Assembly (NCBI GenBank): GCA_934486875.1
Contig: CAKSPU010000043.1
Span: 1-18,707, forward strand
From: an uncultured Oscillospiraceae bacterium
GTDB taxonomy: Bacteria > Bacillota > Clostridia > Oscillospirales > Ruminococcaceae
Length of the DNA stretch: 18,707 nt
Direction of reading: 5' to 3'
The position numbers and the translations under genes were made by a program. The notes below the pieces were generated by a model, which did no database searches, had not been told where the DNA came from, and saw nothing but the letters and a program-made list of their open reading frames with translations. How positions within the stretch are numbered: position 1 is the stretch's first letter; the number at the start of each line of letters is the position of its first letter. Below, piece by piece: positions 8,220 to 15,064 of the stretch.

Positions 8220-8248
8220 TTGACATTTGTGTATTTTTATGATATAAT
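8220..8248 (+). promoter_or_regulatory. Consensus sigma-A promoter of the GH74 gene
   Basis: TTGACA (8220-8225), a 17-bp spacer and TATAAT (8243-8248), with TGA before the -10 as an extended -10. Both hexamers match consensus exactly. The untranslated leader of about 50 nt contains a tandem TTCTATTAAT duplication at 8267-8286 and a GAAAGGAAG ribosome binding site at 8291-8299. The rest of the 221-bp gap between the divergent genes shows nothing else convincing. Confidence 0.85.
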
Positions 8249-8305
8249 ACAAAGTATCAAAGGATTTTCTATTAATTTCTATTAATATGTGAAAGGAAGT
8301 AAACT

Positions 8306-10558
8306 ATGCATTCTTATAAAAAAGCTGCGGCACTTATCACCGCTGCGGCAATAAGCTTTTCAATGCTGGCAGGCTGCGGAAAGTCGGACAGCAATGCCGA
8401 TGAGACTTCTGCCGACACAACTCAGTCCGAAGCATCTAACGAGCAGGAACAGCTCGCCGATGTATATGTAAACCCCGACTGGTCATACGGTCAGGTCGCT
8501 ATCGGCGGCGGCGGATTTGTAACAGGCATCGTCAGCACCTGCGAAGCGGGTCTTTTCTACGCAAGGACAGATGTTGGCGGCGCATACAGATGGGACGATT
8601 CGGAAAAGAAATGGATCGCCCTGAACTATGATCTCTCCGAGGACGATGTGGGACTTCTCGGCATCGACGGCATCGCTGTTGACCCGAACAATGCCGCAAA
8701 TGTATATCTTGCAGCGGGAACATCATATTTCAGCAATGCAAAGACCTGTATCCTCGTTTCCCACGATTACGGCGCTCATTTCAAGCAGGTGGAGGTCTCC
8801 GACCTTATCAAAGTCCACGGAAACGGTATGGGCAGAGGAAACGGCGAGAGAATTGCCGTTGACCCCAACAACAGCGACATCATCTACTGCGGCGGCAGAA
8901 CAGGCGGTATGATACGCAGCCTTGACGCAGGCGAGACCTGGGAAAAGGTGGAGTCCTTCCCCGTTACCTCCACCGCCAATGAAAACGGCATAAACATTAT
9001 TATGTTCGACAAGAGCAAGTCCGCTGACGGAAAGACCGCAAGAATTTATGCAGGCGTTTCCCAGTCAAAGGCTGACAATATCTATTATTCCGATGACGCA
9101 GGCGAGAGCTGGAACGTTCTCCCCGCTTCCAATGAGGCTTCTCAGAGATATATGCCCCAGCGCTTTGACCTTGATTCCAAGGGAAATCTGTTCGTTTCCT
9201 ACGGCAACAAGGAGGGTCCCTGGAACTCCGTTCAGGGCACACTTTACAAGTACAATGCCGACAACGGCACAGGCGAGGAGATCCAAGTAATAAGCTGGAC
9301 CGTTGGCGATATCGTTATCGACCCGAACAATGATGACAATATGGTGCTCGTAACCTCCGAGGTATGGAAAGAGCAGCCCAACGGTGCATTCGGCGACAAG
9401 TTCTACCGCACCACCGACGGCGGCAAGACCTGGGAAGATCTTGACGGCAAATACACAATGTCCACAAACGGTATGGACTGGATATCAAATGCAGCTATCC
9501 ACTGGTGCAGCTCCCTTGCAATGGACAGCGGCGACTCCAACAAAATTCTCGTAAACTCAGGCAACGGGATCTTTGCCTGCGACAATATCTGGGACGAATC
9601 CCCCGAGTTCTACTTTGATGCAAGAGGCATTGAGGAGGTCGTTCCCGAGGATATCGTTACATACAAGGATTATCCCCTTGTTACCGCTATCGGCGACTAT
9701 GACGGCTTTATCCACGAGGACATCTTCCAGTCCGCAGAGCGTCATTCAAAGCAGATAGGCTCCTGCACAAGCATTGCAATAGCTTCCCTTAACCACGATA
9801 TATGGGCAAAGGTGGGCGGAGATGAATCCAATATGCTTCTGACCTACTCCACCGACGGCGGAAAGACCTGGAGCGACATCACCAATTCCCCCGAAGAGGG
9901 CAAGGTGCTTTATAAGGGCAAGGTAGCCCTTACCGCTGACGGCAGCGCACTTATCTGGAGTCCCTCCAACGGCAGCTTCACCTACCGCACCGAGGACTGG
10001 GGACAGACCTGGGAAAAGTGTGACGGCATTGCAGGAAGCCAGAGCGTTTACCTCATCGGTGACCCTGTTAACAAGGACTATGTTTACGGCTGCTGCAACA
10101 GCATTGTATTTGTAAGCTCCGACGGCGGCAAGACCTTCAAGAGAAAGTACGATACAATGTCCAAGTACAAGCGTCTTGCAGTGGTACCCGATACCGAAGG
10201 CACATTCTATGTTCCCGGCGGCGGAAGCGGACTTATCGTCACCACTGACTACGGCGAGAATTTCGCCCTTGTTCCGGGACTTAAATTCTGCGACGCTGTA
10301 GGTCTCGGCAAGCCCAGGAATGACGGCGACCCTTATGTTATCTATGTAAGCGGCATTCCAAAGGAGGAGGGAGCTGTAAAGGGCATTTATATGACCGAGG
10401 ACAACGGTGAGAACTGGGTAAGAGTTAATGACGATCTCCACCGGTTCGGCGGCACAGGAAACGGCGAGTTTATCTCGGGAGATATGAATGTTTACGGCAG
10501 ATGCTATATGTCCACCGTAGGTCTCGGAATCGCTTACTGCGACAAGAACGAAAAATAA
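8306..10558 (+). CDS. GH74 xyloglucanase, surface lipoprotein
   Basis: 750 residues. A lipoprotein signal peptide ends in the lipobox LAGC (21-24), followed by a Ser/Asp/Glu/Thr linker to about residue 52. The catalytic region opens with WSYGQVAIGGGGFVTGIV and ARTDVGGAYRW, signatures of glycoside hydrolase family 74. The likely catalytic aspartates are D89 in RTDVGG and D464 in GDYDGF, matching the family's two inverting carboxylates. Asp-box motifs recur near residues 205, 262, 369, 515, 562, 604 and 697, consistent with the two seven-bladed propellers of GH74. The enzyme would cleave the beta-1,4-glucan backbone of xyloglucan outside the cell. No carbohydrate-binding module or dockerin is present, so the enzyme is anchored by lipid rather than joined to a cellulosome. 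It has its own promoter and terminator and no transporter or other glycosidase beside it. Confidence 0.93.
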   Translation: MHSYKKAAALITAAAISFSMLAGCGKSDSNADETSADTTQSEASNEQEQLADVYVNPDWSYGQVAIGGGGFVTGIVSTCEAGLFYARTDVGGAYRWDDSEKKWIALNYDLSEDDVGLLGIDGIAVDPNNAANVYLAAGTSYFSNAKTCILVSHDYGAHFKQVEVSDLIKVHGNGMGRGNGERIAVDPNNSDIIYCGGRTGGMIRSLDAGETWEKVESFPVTSTANENGINIIMFDKSKSADGKTARIYAGVSQSKADNIYYSDDAGESWNVLPASNEASQRYMPQRFDLDSKGNLFVSYGNKEGPWNSVQGTLYKYNADNGTGEEIQVISWTVGDIVIDPNNDDNMVLVTSEVWKEQPNGAFGDKFYRTTDGGKTWEDLDGKYTMSTNGMDWISNAAIHWCSSLAMDSGDSNKILVNSGNGIFACDNIWDESPEFYFDARGIEEVVPEDIVTYKDYPLVTAIGDYDGFIHEDIFQSAERHSKQIGSCTSIAIASLNHDIWAKVGGDESNMLLTYSTDGGKTWSDITNSPEEGKVLYKGKVALTADGSALIWSPSNGSFTYRTEDWGQTWEKCDGIAGSQSVYLIGDPVNKDYVYGCCNSIVFVSSDGGKTFKRKYDTMSKYKRLAVVPDTEGTFYVPGGGSGLIVTTDYGENFALVPGLKFCDAVGLGKPRNDGDPYVIYVSGIPKEEGAVKGIYMTEDNGENWVRVNDDLHRFGGTGNGEFISGDMNVYGRCYMSTVGLGIAYCDKNEK

Positions 10559-10573
10559 TAATATAGCTTAACG

Positions 10574-10607
10574 ATGTCCGCAGAATTTTTTCTGCGGGCA
10601 TTTTTTT
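10574..10607 (+). terminator. Terminator of the GH74 gene (first copy of a duplicated cassette)
   Basis: ATGTCCGCAG (10574-10583) pairs with CTGCGGGCAT (10592-10601), with one G-U pair, around AATTTTTT. A run of T to 10607 follows. It lies 15 bp after the GH74 stop codon and forms the first half of the repeated terminator-promoter cassette. Confidence 0.9.
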
Positions 10608-10608
10608 G

Positions 10609-10637
10609 TTGCAATGTACGGGAATGTGTGGTATAAT
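10609..10637 (+). promoter_or_regulatory. Promoter of the HAD gene
   Basis: TTGCAA (10609-10614), a 17-bp spacer and TATAAT (10632-10637), preceded by TGG as an extended -10. It is located about 45 bp before the HAD start codon. Confidence 0.75.
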
Positions 10638-10683
10638 TACAGAAAAATAAGTTGAGATTAGATGAATGGGTGAGACATTAATA

Positions 10684-11355
10684 ATGATTAAAGCAGTATT
10701 TATAGATTTTTATGGTACAGTGGTATATGAAGACGGAGAGGTTATACAAAAAGTATCACAAGAAATATTTGTTAGTGGAAAAGCAAATGATAAATCAGAA
10801 ATAGGTTCTTATTGGTGGAATGAATTTCAGACTGCTTTTAACAACGCTTATGGTGATAATTTTGAAACTCAAAGGATATTGGAATACAAGTCATTGGAAA
10901 AAACGATAAAATATTTTAAATCATCAGCCGATGCAGTAAAATTAAGTAATTTGATGTTCAGACATTGGATAAAACCGCCTATTTTTGAAGAATCAAAACA
11001 GTTCTTTGAATTGTGCCCCATACCTATTTATGTTGTATCCAATATTGACAGAGCTGATGTGCTTCAAGCGATAAAATACCACGGCTTAAAACCGACAGGA
11101 GTATTTACAAGCGAAGATGCAAAGTCATATAAACCCAGAAAAGAATTATTTGAGTTTGCATTAAATAATGTGGAATTATCTGCCGGAGAAGTATTACATA
11201 TTGGTGATTCATTAAGCAGTGATATCAAAGGTGCTTCGTCTGTTGGCATCAATGCAATATGGGTTAACAGAAATAACAGAGAAATACCGAGCGGAGTTAC
11301 TGCTGTGAAAAATTTAATAGAGATATTTGACACCAAATACTTCTTACACGAATAA
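10684..11355 (+). CDS. HAD superfamily hydrolase
   Basis: 223 residues from the ATG at 10684, which has GGTGAG 9 nt upstream; an in-frame ATG at 10666 would add six residues but lacks a good ribosome binding site. HAD motif I is DFYGT with nucleophile D8. The second aspartate of the usual DxD is Tyr10, as in DxYGT members such as 2-haloacid dehalogenases and some phosphatases. Motif II is VVSN (S119), motif III is K150 in YKPRKELF, and motif IV is GDSLSSD with D175 and D180. A helical cap lies between motifs I and II. It probably acts on a small cytosolic substrate, either phosphate- or halide-bearing; the substrate cannot be read from the sequence. The gene is visibly more AT-rich than the GH74 and ABC genes around it and is bracketed by the 72-bp cassettes, suggesting recent insertion. 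Confidence 0.85.
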   Translation: MIKAVFIDFYGTVVYEDGEVIQKVSQEIFVSGKANDKSEIGSYWWNEFQTAFNNAYGDNFETQRILEYKSLEKTIKYFKSSADAVKLSNLMFRHWIKPPIFEESKQFFELCPIPIYVVSNIDRADVLQAIKYHGLKPTGVFTSEDAKSYKPRKELFEFALNNVELSAGEVLHIGDSLSSDIKGASSVGINAIWVNRNNREIPSGVTAVKNLIEIFDTKYFLHE

Positions 11356-11389
11356 GTCACAATATGTAAAATGAATGAAACGAACAGAA

Positions 11390-11423
11390 ATGTCCGCAGA
11401 ATTTTTTCTGCGGACATTTTTTT
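11390..11423 (+). terminator. Terminator of the HAD gene (second copy of the cassette)
   Basis: TGTCCGCAG pairs perfectly with CTGCGGACA around AATTTTTT (11390-11417), followed by a T tract. The stem of this copy is a perfect palindrome, whereas copy 1 has one G-U pair. It lies 34 bp after the HAD stop codon. Confidence 0.9.
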
Positions 11424-11424
11424 G

Positions 11425-11453
11425 TTGCAATGTCAGTGAATGTGTGGTATAAT
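11425..11453 (+). promoter_or_regulatory. Promoter of the 11508 lipoprotein gene
   Basis: TTGCAA (11425-11430), a 17-bp spacer and TATAAT (11448-11453), with TGG before the -10. The hexamers are identical to those driving the HAD gene, so both genes probably have similar basal expression. Confidence 0.75.
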
Positions 11454-11507
11454 TACAGAAAGACAAATCGGAAGTTACAATATCTATAATCAACAGGAGC
11501 GAATGAA

Positions 11508-12692
11508 ATGAAAAGACAGCTATTATCTGCAGCGATTCTTTCGACATTTATGCTGAGTGCTTGTGGAGTGGACAGTGATACGGTCAATTCCGAAACAACT
11601 TTTTCGGAAGCGATAGCCGAAGTCACTGATGAAGTTACCTCTGCATCGGAAATGACAACGACTGAAACATCTGCTGAAACTACGGTTCAGACAAATGAAC
11701 TGACGACTGTTCCCGAAGAAATAACCTCTGCTTCTACGGAGTATGTTTCTGATACAAACGTGGATCTCAAAAGAGAGCGATGCTTCGGGATCTATGAAAT
11801 TGAAGTGAAAGATGGTGCACCCGAGGTATGTGACCTTGATGCAGTAAAAGCAAGGCGCAAATCGGATATGGCTGATAACTATACTGAATGGCATAATGAA
11901 CACGACGGGTACGGACATAGTCTTGAAGAATTTTCCGATGCGGCAGATTATGCTGAAAAGATATACGGGTATTCTTTTGAAAAATCCGATCCTGTAACCA
12001 CTTACATCGAAGATGACTTTGATCTTGACGGTAAAATGGAGTATTATCTTTGTATGGCAGAGTATATTACAACACCATTACCGTCAGAAACTTATGCTTC
12101 AAATGCTTACAGTAGTTCAATAGTTACGTCGGTGTATTATGTTGACGATGACGGAAAGGAAAAGAATGTTTTCAGCAAGCTGGTACCGTTTGCTAACCCG
12201 GAGCCGCTATATGGCGATACAGCGGAAGATGCACTGAACAAAAATCTAAATCCCAATTATGGCGAAAACAATCTGAGGTTCCAAATTGATTGCGGTTACG
12301 GCAGTTATCATGCTCCTGTTGTTATTGATAACGGTGACAGCAAGCATCTTCTATGGAAGAACGATAACAGTTATCCTTCCGATTGGGGTGCATATATATT
12401 CTGGACTGATAAGCATTGCCGTGTTGAAATATCTTCTCCTTCATTATCCTTTGGCGGATTCTATGAATGGGGAGATATACCTGAAGAAATATTCTTCAAT
12501 GAAAGAGATAAATTCGGTGATGATTTTTGGGCTACTGAGATAAATCTCGCAACAAAGCTCGATCTTTATACATATCCCGAGATCAACGGCAAGGTAAACA
12601 CTTTAAAATGGGACGGACAGAATTACGTTTATAATATGATCGAACGCAAGTATGATCATTCTCCCGAAAGCGGACCCGTTGAATGGAAATAA
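11508..12692 (+). CDS. Unrecognised surface lipoprotein
   Basis: 394 residues. The signal peptide ends in the lipobox LSAC (16-19), so the mature protein should be lipid-anchored outside the cell. Residues ~20-80 form a Thr/Ser/Glu-rich linker, a probable flexible stalk. The remaining ~310 residues are acidic and rich in aromatic residues, including YIEDDFDLDGKMEYYLCM near 166-183, which resembles an acidic calcium-loop-like DxDxDG segment. I recognise no catalytic domain. AGGAG lies 8 nt upstream of the chosen ATG; another ATG five bases earlier is out of frame. The gene has its own promoter in cassette copy 2. I see no clear terminator before the ABC gene 60 bp downstream, so read-through is possible. 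Function is unknown. Confidence 0.8.
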   Translation: MKRQLLSAAILSTFMLSACGVDSDTVNSETTFSEAIAEVTDEVTSASEMTTTETSAETTVQTNELTTVPEEITSASTEYVSDTNVDLKRERCFGIYEIEVKDGAPEVCDLDAVKARRKSDMADNYTEWHNEHDGYGHSLEEFSDAADYAEKIYGYSFEKSDPVTTYIEDDFDLDGKMEYYLCMAEYITTPLPSETYASNAYSSSIVTSVYYVDDDGKEKNVFSKLVPFANPEPLYGDTAEDALNKNLNPNYGENNLRFQIDCGYGSYHAPVVIDNGDSKHLLWKNDNSYPSDWGAYIFWTDKHCRVEISSPSLSFGGFYEWGDIPEEIFFNERDKFGDDFWATEINLATKLDLYTYPEINGKVNTLKWDGQNYVYNMIERKYDHSPESGPVEWK

Positions 12693-12752
12693 TCAGTAAA
12701 TTCCAATTTATAATTCAGTATATATAAATATACCTGTCAGGAGGAAATCAGA

Positions 12753-13424
12753 ATGACCGATGAAATAATCCTTAAAGCCGAAAACCTTGTAAAGACCTAC
12801 GGCAGCGGGGACACTGCCGTAAATGCATTGAACGGTGTCAGCCTCGAAGTTAAAAAGGGCGAATTTGTGGCAGTTGTGGGACAGAGCGGAAGCGGAAAAT
12901 CCACACTTCTCCACCTCCTCGGAGCTATGGACTACCCAACCTCGGGCACCCTCACCGTTGACGGACAGGACGTTTTTGCCCTCAAAGGCGAAGCCCTTGC
13001 GGAATACCGCCGCAGAAAGGTGGGCTTTGTGTTCCAGTTTTTCAACCTCCTGCCCGTAATGACCGCAAAGGAAAACATTATGATCCCCCTGTCTCTGGAC
13101 GGCAAAACTGCCGACAAGGACTATCTGAATGAGCTTGCTCAGGCTATGGGCATTGCCGAAAGGCTCGACCACTACCCCCACCAGCTCTCGGGCGGTCAGC
13201 AGCAGCGTGTCGCCATTGCAAGAGCTATGATAACCCGCCCCTCGGTCATTCTTGCCGATGAGCCTACGGGTAATCTTGACTCAGCTTCAGGCAAGGAAAT
13301 CCTCGCCCTTCTCAAGAGCACTGTACAAAAATATGAACAAACGCTCATTCTCATTACCCACGATAATTCCATCGCCGCAGAAGCCGACAGGATAATCACC
13401 ATAAAGGACGGCAAACTGGTCTGA
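12753..13424 (+). CDS. ABC transporter ATP-binding protein, MacB/LolD/BceA type
   Basis: 223 residues, a complete stand-alone nucleotide-binding domain. Walker A GQSGSGKST is at 43-51, the Q-loop glutamine is Q95 in FVFQFFNLLP, the signature LSGGQ is at 145-149, Walker B ILADEP has D169 and E170, and the H-loop histidine is H203. The VFQFFNLLP and DEPTGNLDS sequences are typical of the MacB/LolD/FtsE/BceA group, whose partners are FtsX-like permeases that export lipoproteins or antimicrobial peptides or act mechanically. A strong AGGAGG lies 8 nt before the ATG. No permease gene follows or precedes it here: downstream is a promoter and a soluble protein. Its membrane partner must therefore be encoded elsewhere or have been lost. 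Confidence 0.93.
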   Translation: MTDEIILKAENLVKTYGSGDTAVNALNGVSLEVKKGEFVAVVGQSGSGKSTLLHLLGAMDYPTSGTLTVDGQDVFALKGEALAEYRRRKVGFVFQFFNLLPVMTAKENIMIPLSLDGKTADKDYLNELAQAMGIAERLDHYPHQLSGGQQQRVAIARAMITRPSVILADEPTGNLDSASGKEILALLKSTVQKYEQTLILITHDNSIAAEADRIITIKDGKLV

Positions 13425-13457
13425 TTGTCGATTATTATGCTAATGGGATATACTGAA

Positions 13458-13477
13458 CGCTTGCTTTTGTGCAAGTG
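13458..13477 (+). other. Short stem after the ABC gene, doubtful terminator
   Basis: CGCTTGC (13458-13464) can pair with GCAAGTG (13471-13477) including one G-U pair. No T tract follows directly, so termination here is uncertain. The rest of the gap 13425-13652 is AT-rich and holds only the promoter and leader of the next gene. Confidence 0.25.
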
Positions 13478-13523
13478 TCACAAAAAGCTGTAACCATTTT
13501 GTCATTTAAATTTTAAAAAACAT

Positions 13524-13552
13524 TTGACAGCATAGGGAAATTATGTTATAAT
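13524..13552 (+). promoter_or_regulatory. Consensus sigma-A promoter of the SHOCT-tail gene
   Basis: TTGACA (13524-13529), a 17-bp spacer and TATAAT (13547-13552), with TGT before the -10 as an extended -10. Both hexamers match consensus. It implies a leader of about 95 nt before the ATG at 13653, which has GGAG 9 nt upstream. This leader is the longest of those I could place, but I see no recognisable riboswitch in it. Confidence 0.85.
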
Positions 13553-13652
13553 ATATATTGATAATACTGCATTCATAAAGGCAAGATACTTTCTGTCAAA
13601 AAATTTTGCAGTTCCTACAATTTTTTATGATATCAGAATGGAGTAATAAACT

Positions 13653-14855
13653 ATGAGCAGCCAGTCAAGTGTTTACAGTGAAAAGAAGATTGCGGCATAT
13701 GAGTCTTTGTTCAGAGAATCAAACTTTGCAAAGCCCCAGGAGGTATATCTTACATTAACTGTGGCTCACGTTTTCGGACAGGCATACATTGTTGAGCAGG
13801 AGGGCACAAAGGAAGGCGATGCCGTTTATTCACGCTTCGTATGCCCCCTTGAAGAGATAACAAAGGTATATGTTAATGACAAGATAAAGAAGCCCTGGCC
13901 CCTGTTTATCCAGTGCGATACGAACGTCAAGGGCGTTATCCACCGCAAGAGAATAGTTATTCCCTGCCTTGAAAACCCCACAGCCATTGCCGAGCAGATA
14001 AATCAGGTCAAGGCTGTATATATGGAAAAATATGAGGCAGCAATTGAACGTGAGAACCAAAAAAAGCGTGCCGAGCTTGAAAATGACCGTATGAAGGAGC
14101 AGATCAAGAACGAGACCAAAAAGGTGCTCCCTCCTCTCCCCACAGTCGAAAAGCTCCCCGACACCATTCCAGAACCTGCTGCACCTGTTTCCAAGCCCGC
14201 AGCTGCTCCAAAGGCAGAAGCACCAAAGAAAGCTGAAGAAGCTGACGCAAAGGCATCTCCCGCAAGCAGCATCAAGACTGTAAAAGAGCTTGCCAGCGAC
14301 CTTGCGGACTCTTTCAAGGCATTTGAGTCAATGGAGAACTCCAAGTCCGAGGTAAGCTCCGACATCAAGCCCCTGCCCAAAAAGCCTGTGTTTGATCTCG
14401 ATAATCTTGATGAAGCTTTCAATGCAAAGCCCAAATTCCCCGAAAAGCCCGCTGCTCCTGCGGCTGAAAAGCCCGAAGCAAAGGCTGAAGCTCCCCAAAA
14501 GCCCGAGCTTGACCTTGACAGCATTCCCGATGCAGCTGAAGCAAAGCCTGCTGACGAGGCAGAGCCCGAGACCGCTCCCAAGGAAGAAGAAAAGCCTTCA
14601 GAGCCTGTGGTGCTTCCCGCATCTGAGCCATCAAAGCCCGTTGAGACAGCAGCAAATGAGCCTGCCGCAGAAGAACCTGCGCCTGCTTCCAAGCCTGCTC
14701 CTGTGCCTATAAAGGTTGACCCCAATGCAAAGGCAGCAGAGCTCAGCGATTTTGAATCAAGAGTTTTACAGCTCAAGGAAAAGCTTGACAGCAGCGAGAT
14801 ATCCGCAGAGGATTATGCAGCTGAAAAGAAAAAGCTTATTTCCACACTTTATTGA
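13653..14855 (+). CDS. Hypothetical protein: PH-like N-terminus, Pro/Ala/Lys/Glu linker, SHOCT-like C-terminus
   Basis: 400 residues with no signal peptide or membrane segment, so probably cytoplasmic. Residues ~1-125 form a compact region predicted mostly beta by eye (EVYLTLTVAHVFG, YIVEQEG, PLFIQCDTN, RKRIVIPCL) ending in a helix (TAIAEQINQVKAVYMEKY). This could be a bacterial PH-like fold, but that is inference. A charged helix (~125-165) leads into a ~200-residue low-complexity linker of KPAE-type repeats. The final ~33 residues (FESRVLQLKEKLDSSEISAE and onward) match the short C-terminal SHOCT motif, in which leucines and an I-x-A/E-E-D/E-Y/F turn are typical. SHOCT tails are often found on bacterial PH-like proteins. 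It is driven by a consensus promoter, so expression may be high. Function is unknown. Confidence 0.8.
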   Translation: MSSQSSVYSEKKIAAYESLFRESNFAKPQEVYLTLTVAHVFGQAYIVEQEGTKEGDAVYSRFVCPLEEITKVYVNDKIKKPWPLFIQCDTNVKGVIHRKRIVIPCLENPTAIAEQINQVKAVYMEKYEAAIERENQKKRAELENDRMKEQIKNETKKVLPPLPTVEKLPDTIPEPAAPVSKPAAAPKAEAPKKAEEADAKASPASSIKTVKELASDLADSFKAFESMENSKSEVSSDIKPLPKKPVFDLDNLDEAFNAKPKFPEKPAAPAAEKPEAKAEAPQKPELDLDSIPDAAEAKPADEAEPETAPKEEEKPSEPVVLPASEPSKPVETAANEPAAEEPAPASKPAPVPIKVDPNAKAAELSDFESRVLQLKEKLDSSEISAEDYAAEKKKLISTLY

Positions 14856-14869
14856 TAATATGATACTTC

Positions 14870-14903
14870 AAAGCAGCTTCCGATATTCAGAAGCTGCTTT
14901 TTA
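14870..14903 (+). terminator. Terminator of the SHOCT-tail gene
   Basis: AAAGCAGCTTC (14870-14880) pairs perfectly with GAAGCTGCTTT (14890-14900) around a 9-nt loop, followed by more T. It lies 15 bp after the stop codon and directly abuts the palindromic element. Confidence 0.9.
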
Positions 14904-15064
14904 TACTAATAACCAATTGTTCTATAGATAAAGCCGACAGGTGAAATAAGCCCAGTCTAGGAAAGCGACCGCAGGCGGGCTTGTCGCCCTCCAACGGAGC
15001 TTGACGCAGAATGGGCTTATTTCAGCCGAGGATTTGTCTATAGGTTAATTGGTTATTAGTATTA
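14901..15064. repeat. Palindromic dispersed element (MITE-like), complete copy
   Basis: The outer arms 14901-14932 and 15033-15064 are inverted repeats matching at 27 of 32 positions. Inside them a perfect 12-bp inverted repeat, GAAATAAGCCCA (14943-14954) with TGGGCTTATTTC (15012-15023), encloses a GC-rich core. The core can form sub-hairpins, for example GCGAC/GTCGC (14965-14969 and 14983-14987) and CTCC/GGAG (14989-14999). No ORF of note is inside. The right arm ends on the stop codon of the germination lipoprotein gene (15062-15064). A related copy in opposite orientation begins at 18631. Confidence 0.8.

Larger units (their letters stand above)
10574..10645 (+). repeat. 72-bp terminator-promoter cassette, copy 1
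   Basis: This stretch matches 11390-11461 at 68 of 72 positions with no gaps, by manual alignment. The differences are one base in the stem and three in the promoter spacer. It combines a rho-independent terminator for the upstream gene with a promoter for the downstream gene: the -35 hexamer begins two bases after the T tract. Confidence 0.9.
11390..11461 (+). repeat. 72-bp terminator-promoter cassette, copy 2
   Basis: Direct repeat of 10574-10645 in the same orientation, with four substitutions and no gaps. It separates the HAD gene from the lipoprotein gene, ending the first and driving the second. Confidence 0.9.

Noticed and set aside
9746..10441. A 231-codon minus-strand frame inside the GH74 gene
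   Set aside because: It lies entirely within a well-supported GH74 catalytic region and shows no domain or ribosome binding site of its own.
12709..12714. TATAAT between the lipoprotein and ABC genes
   Set aside because: No -35-like hexamer lies 16-18 bp upstream; the interval is AT-rich, so a chance match is likely.
13566..13612. ACTGCA/TGCAGT inverted pair in the leader of the SHOCT-tail gene as a riboswitch or attenuator
   Set aside because: Only 6 bp with a 35-nt loop, no terminator before the start codon and no resemblance to a riboswitch I know.
14003..14776. A 257-codon minus-strand frame rich in Ser, Ala and Gly
   Set aside because: It is the complement of the Pro/Ala/Lys/Glu-rich linker; the low complexity produces an open antisense frame.
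14901..15064. The palindromic region as a CRISPR array or transposase-bearing insertion sequence
   Set aside because: There are no regularly spaced direct repeats with spacers, and no transposase ORF within or near the arms.
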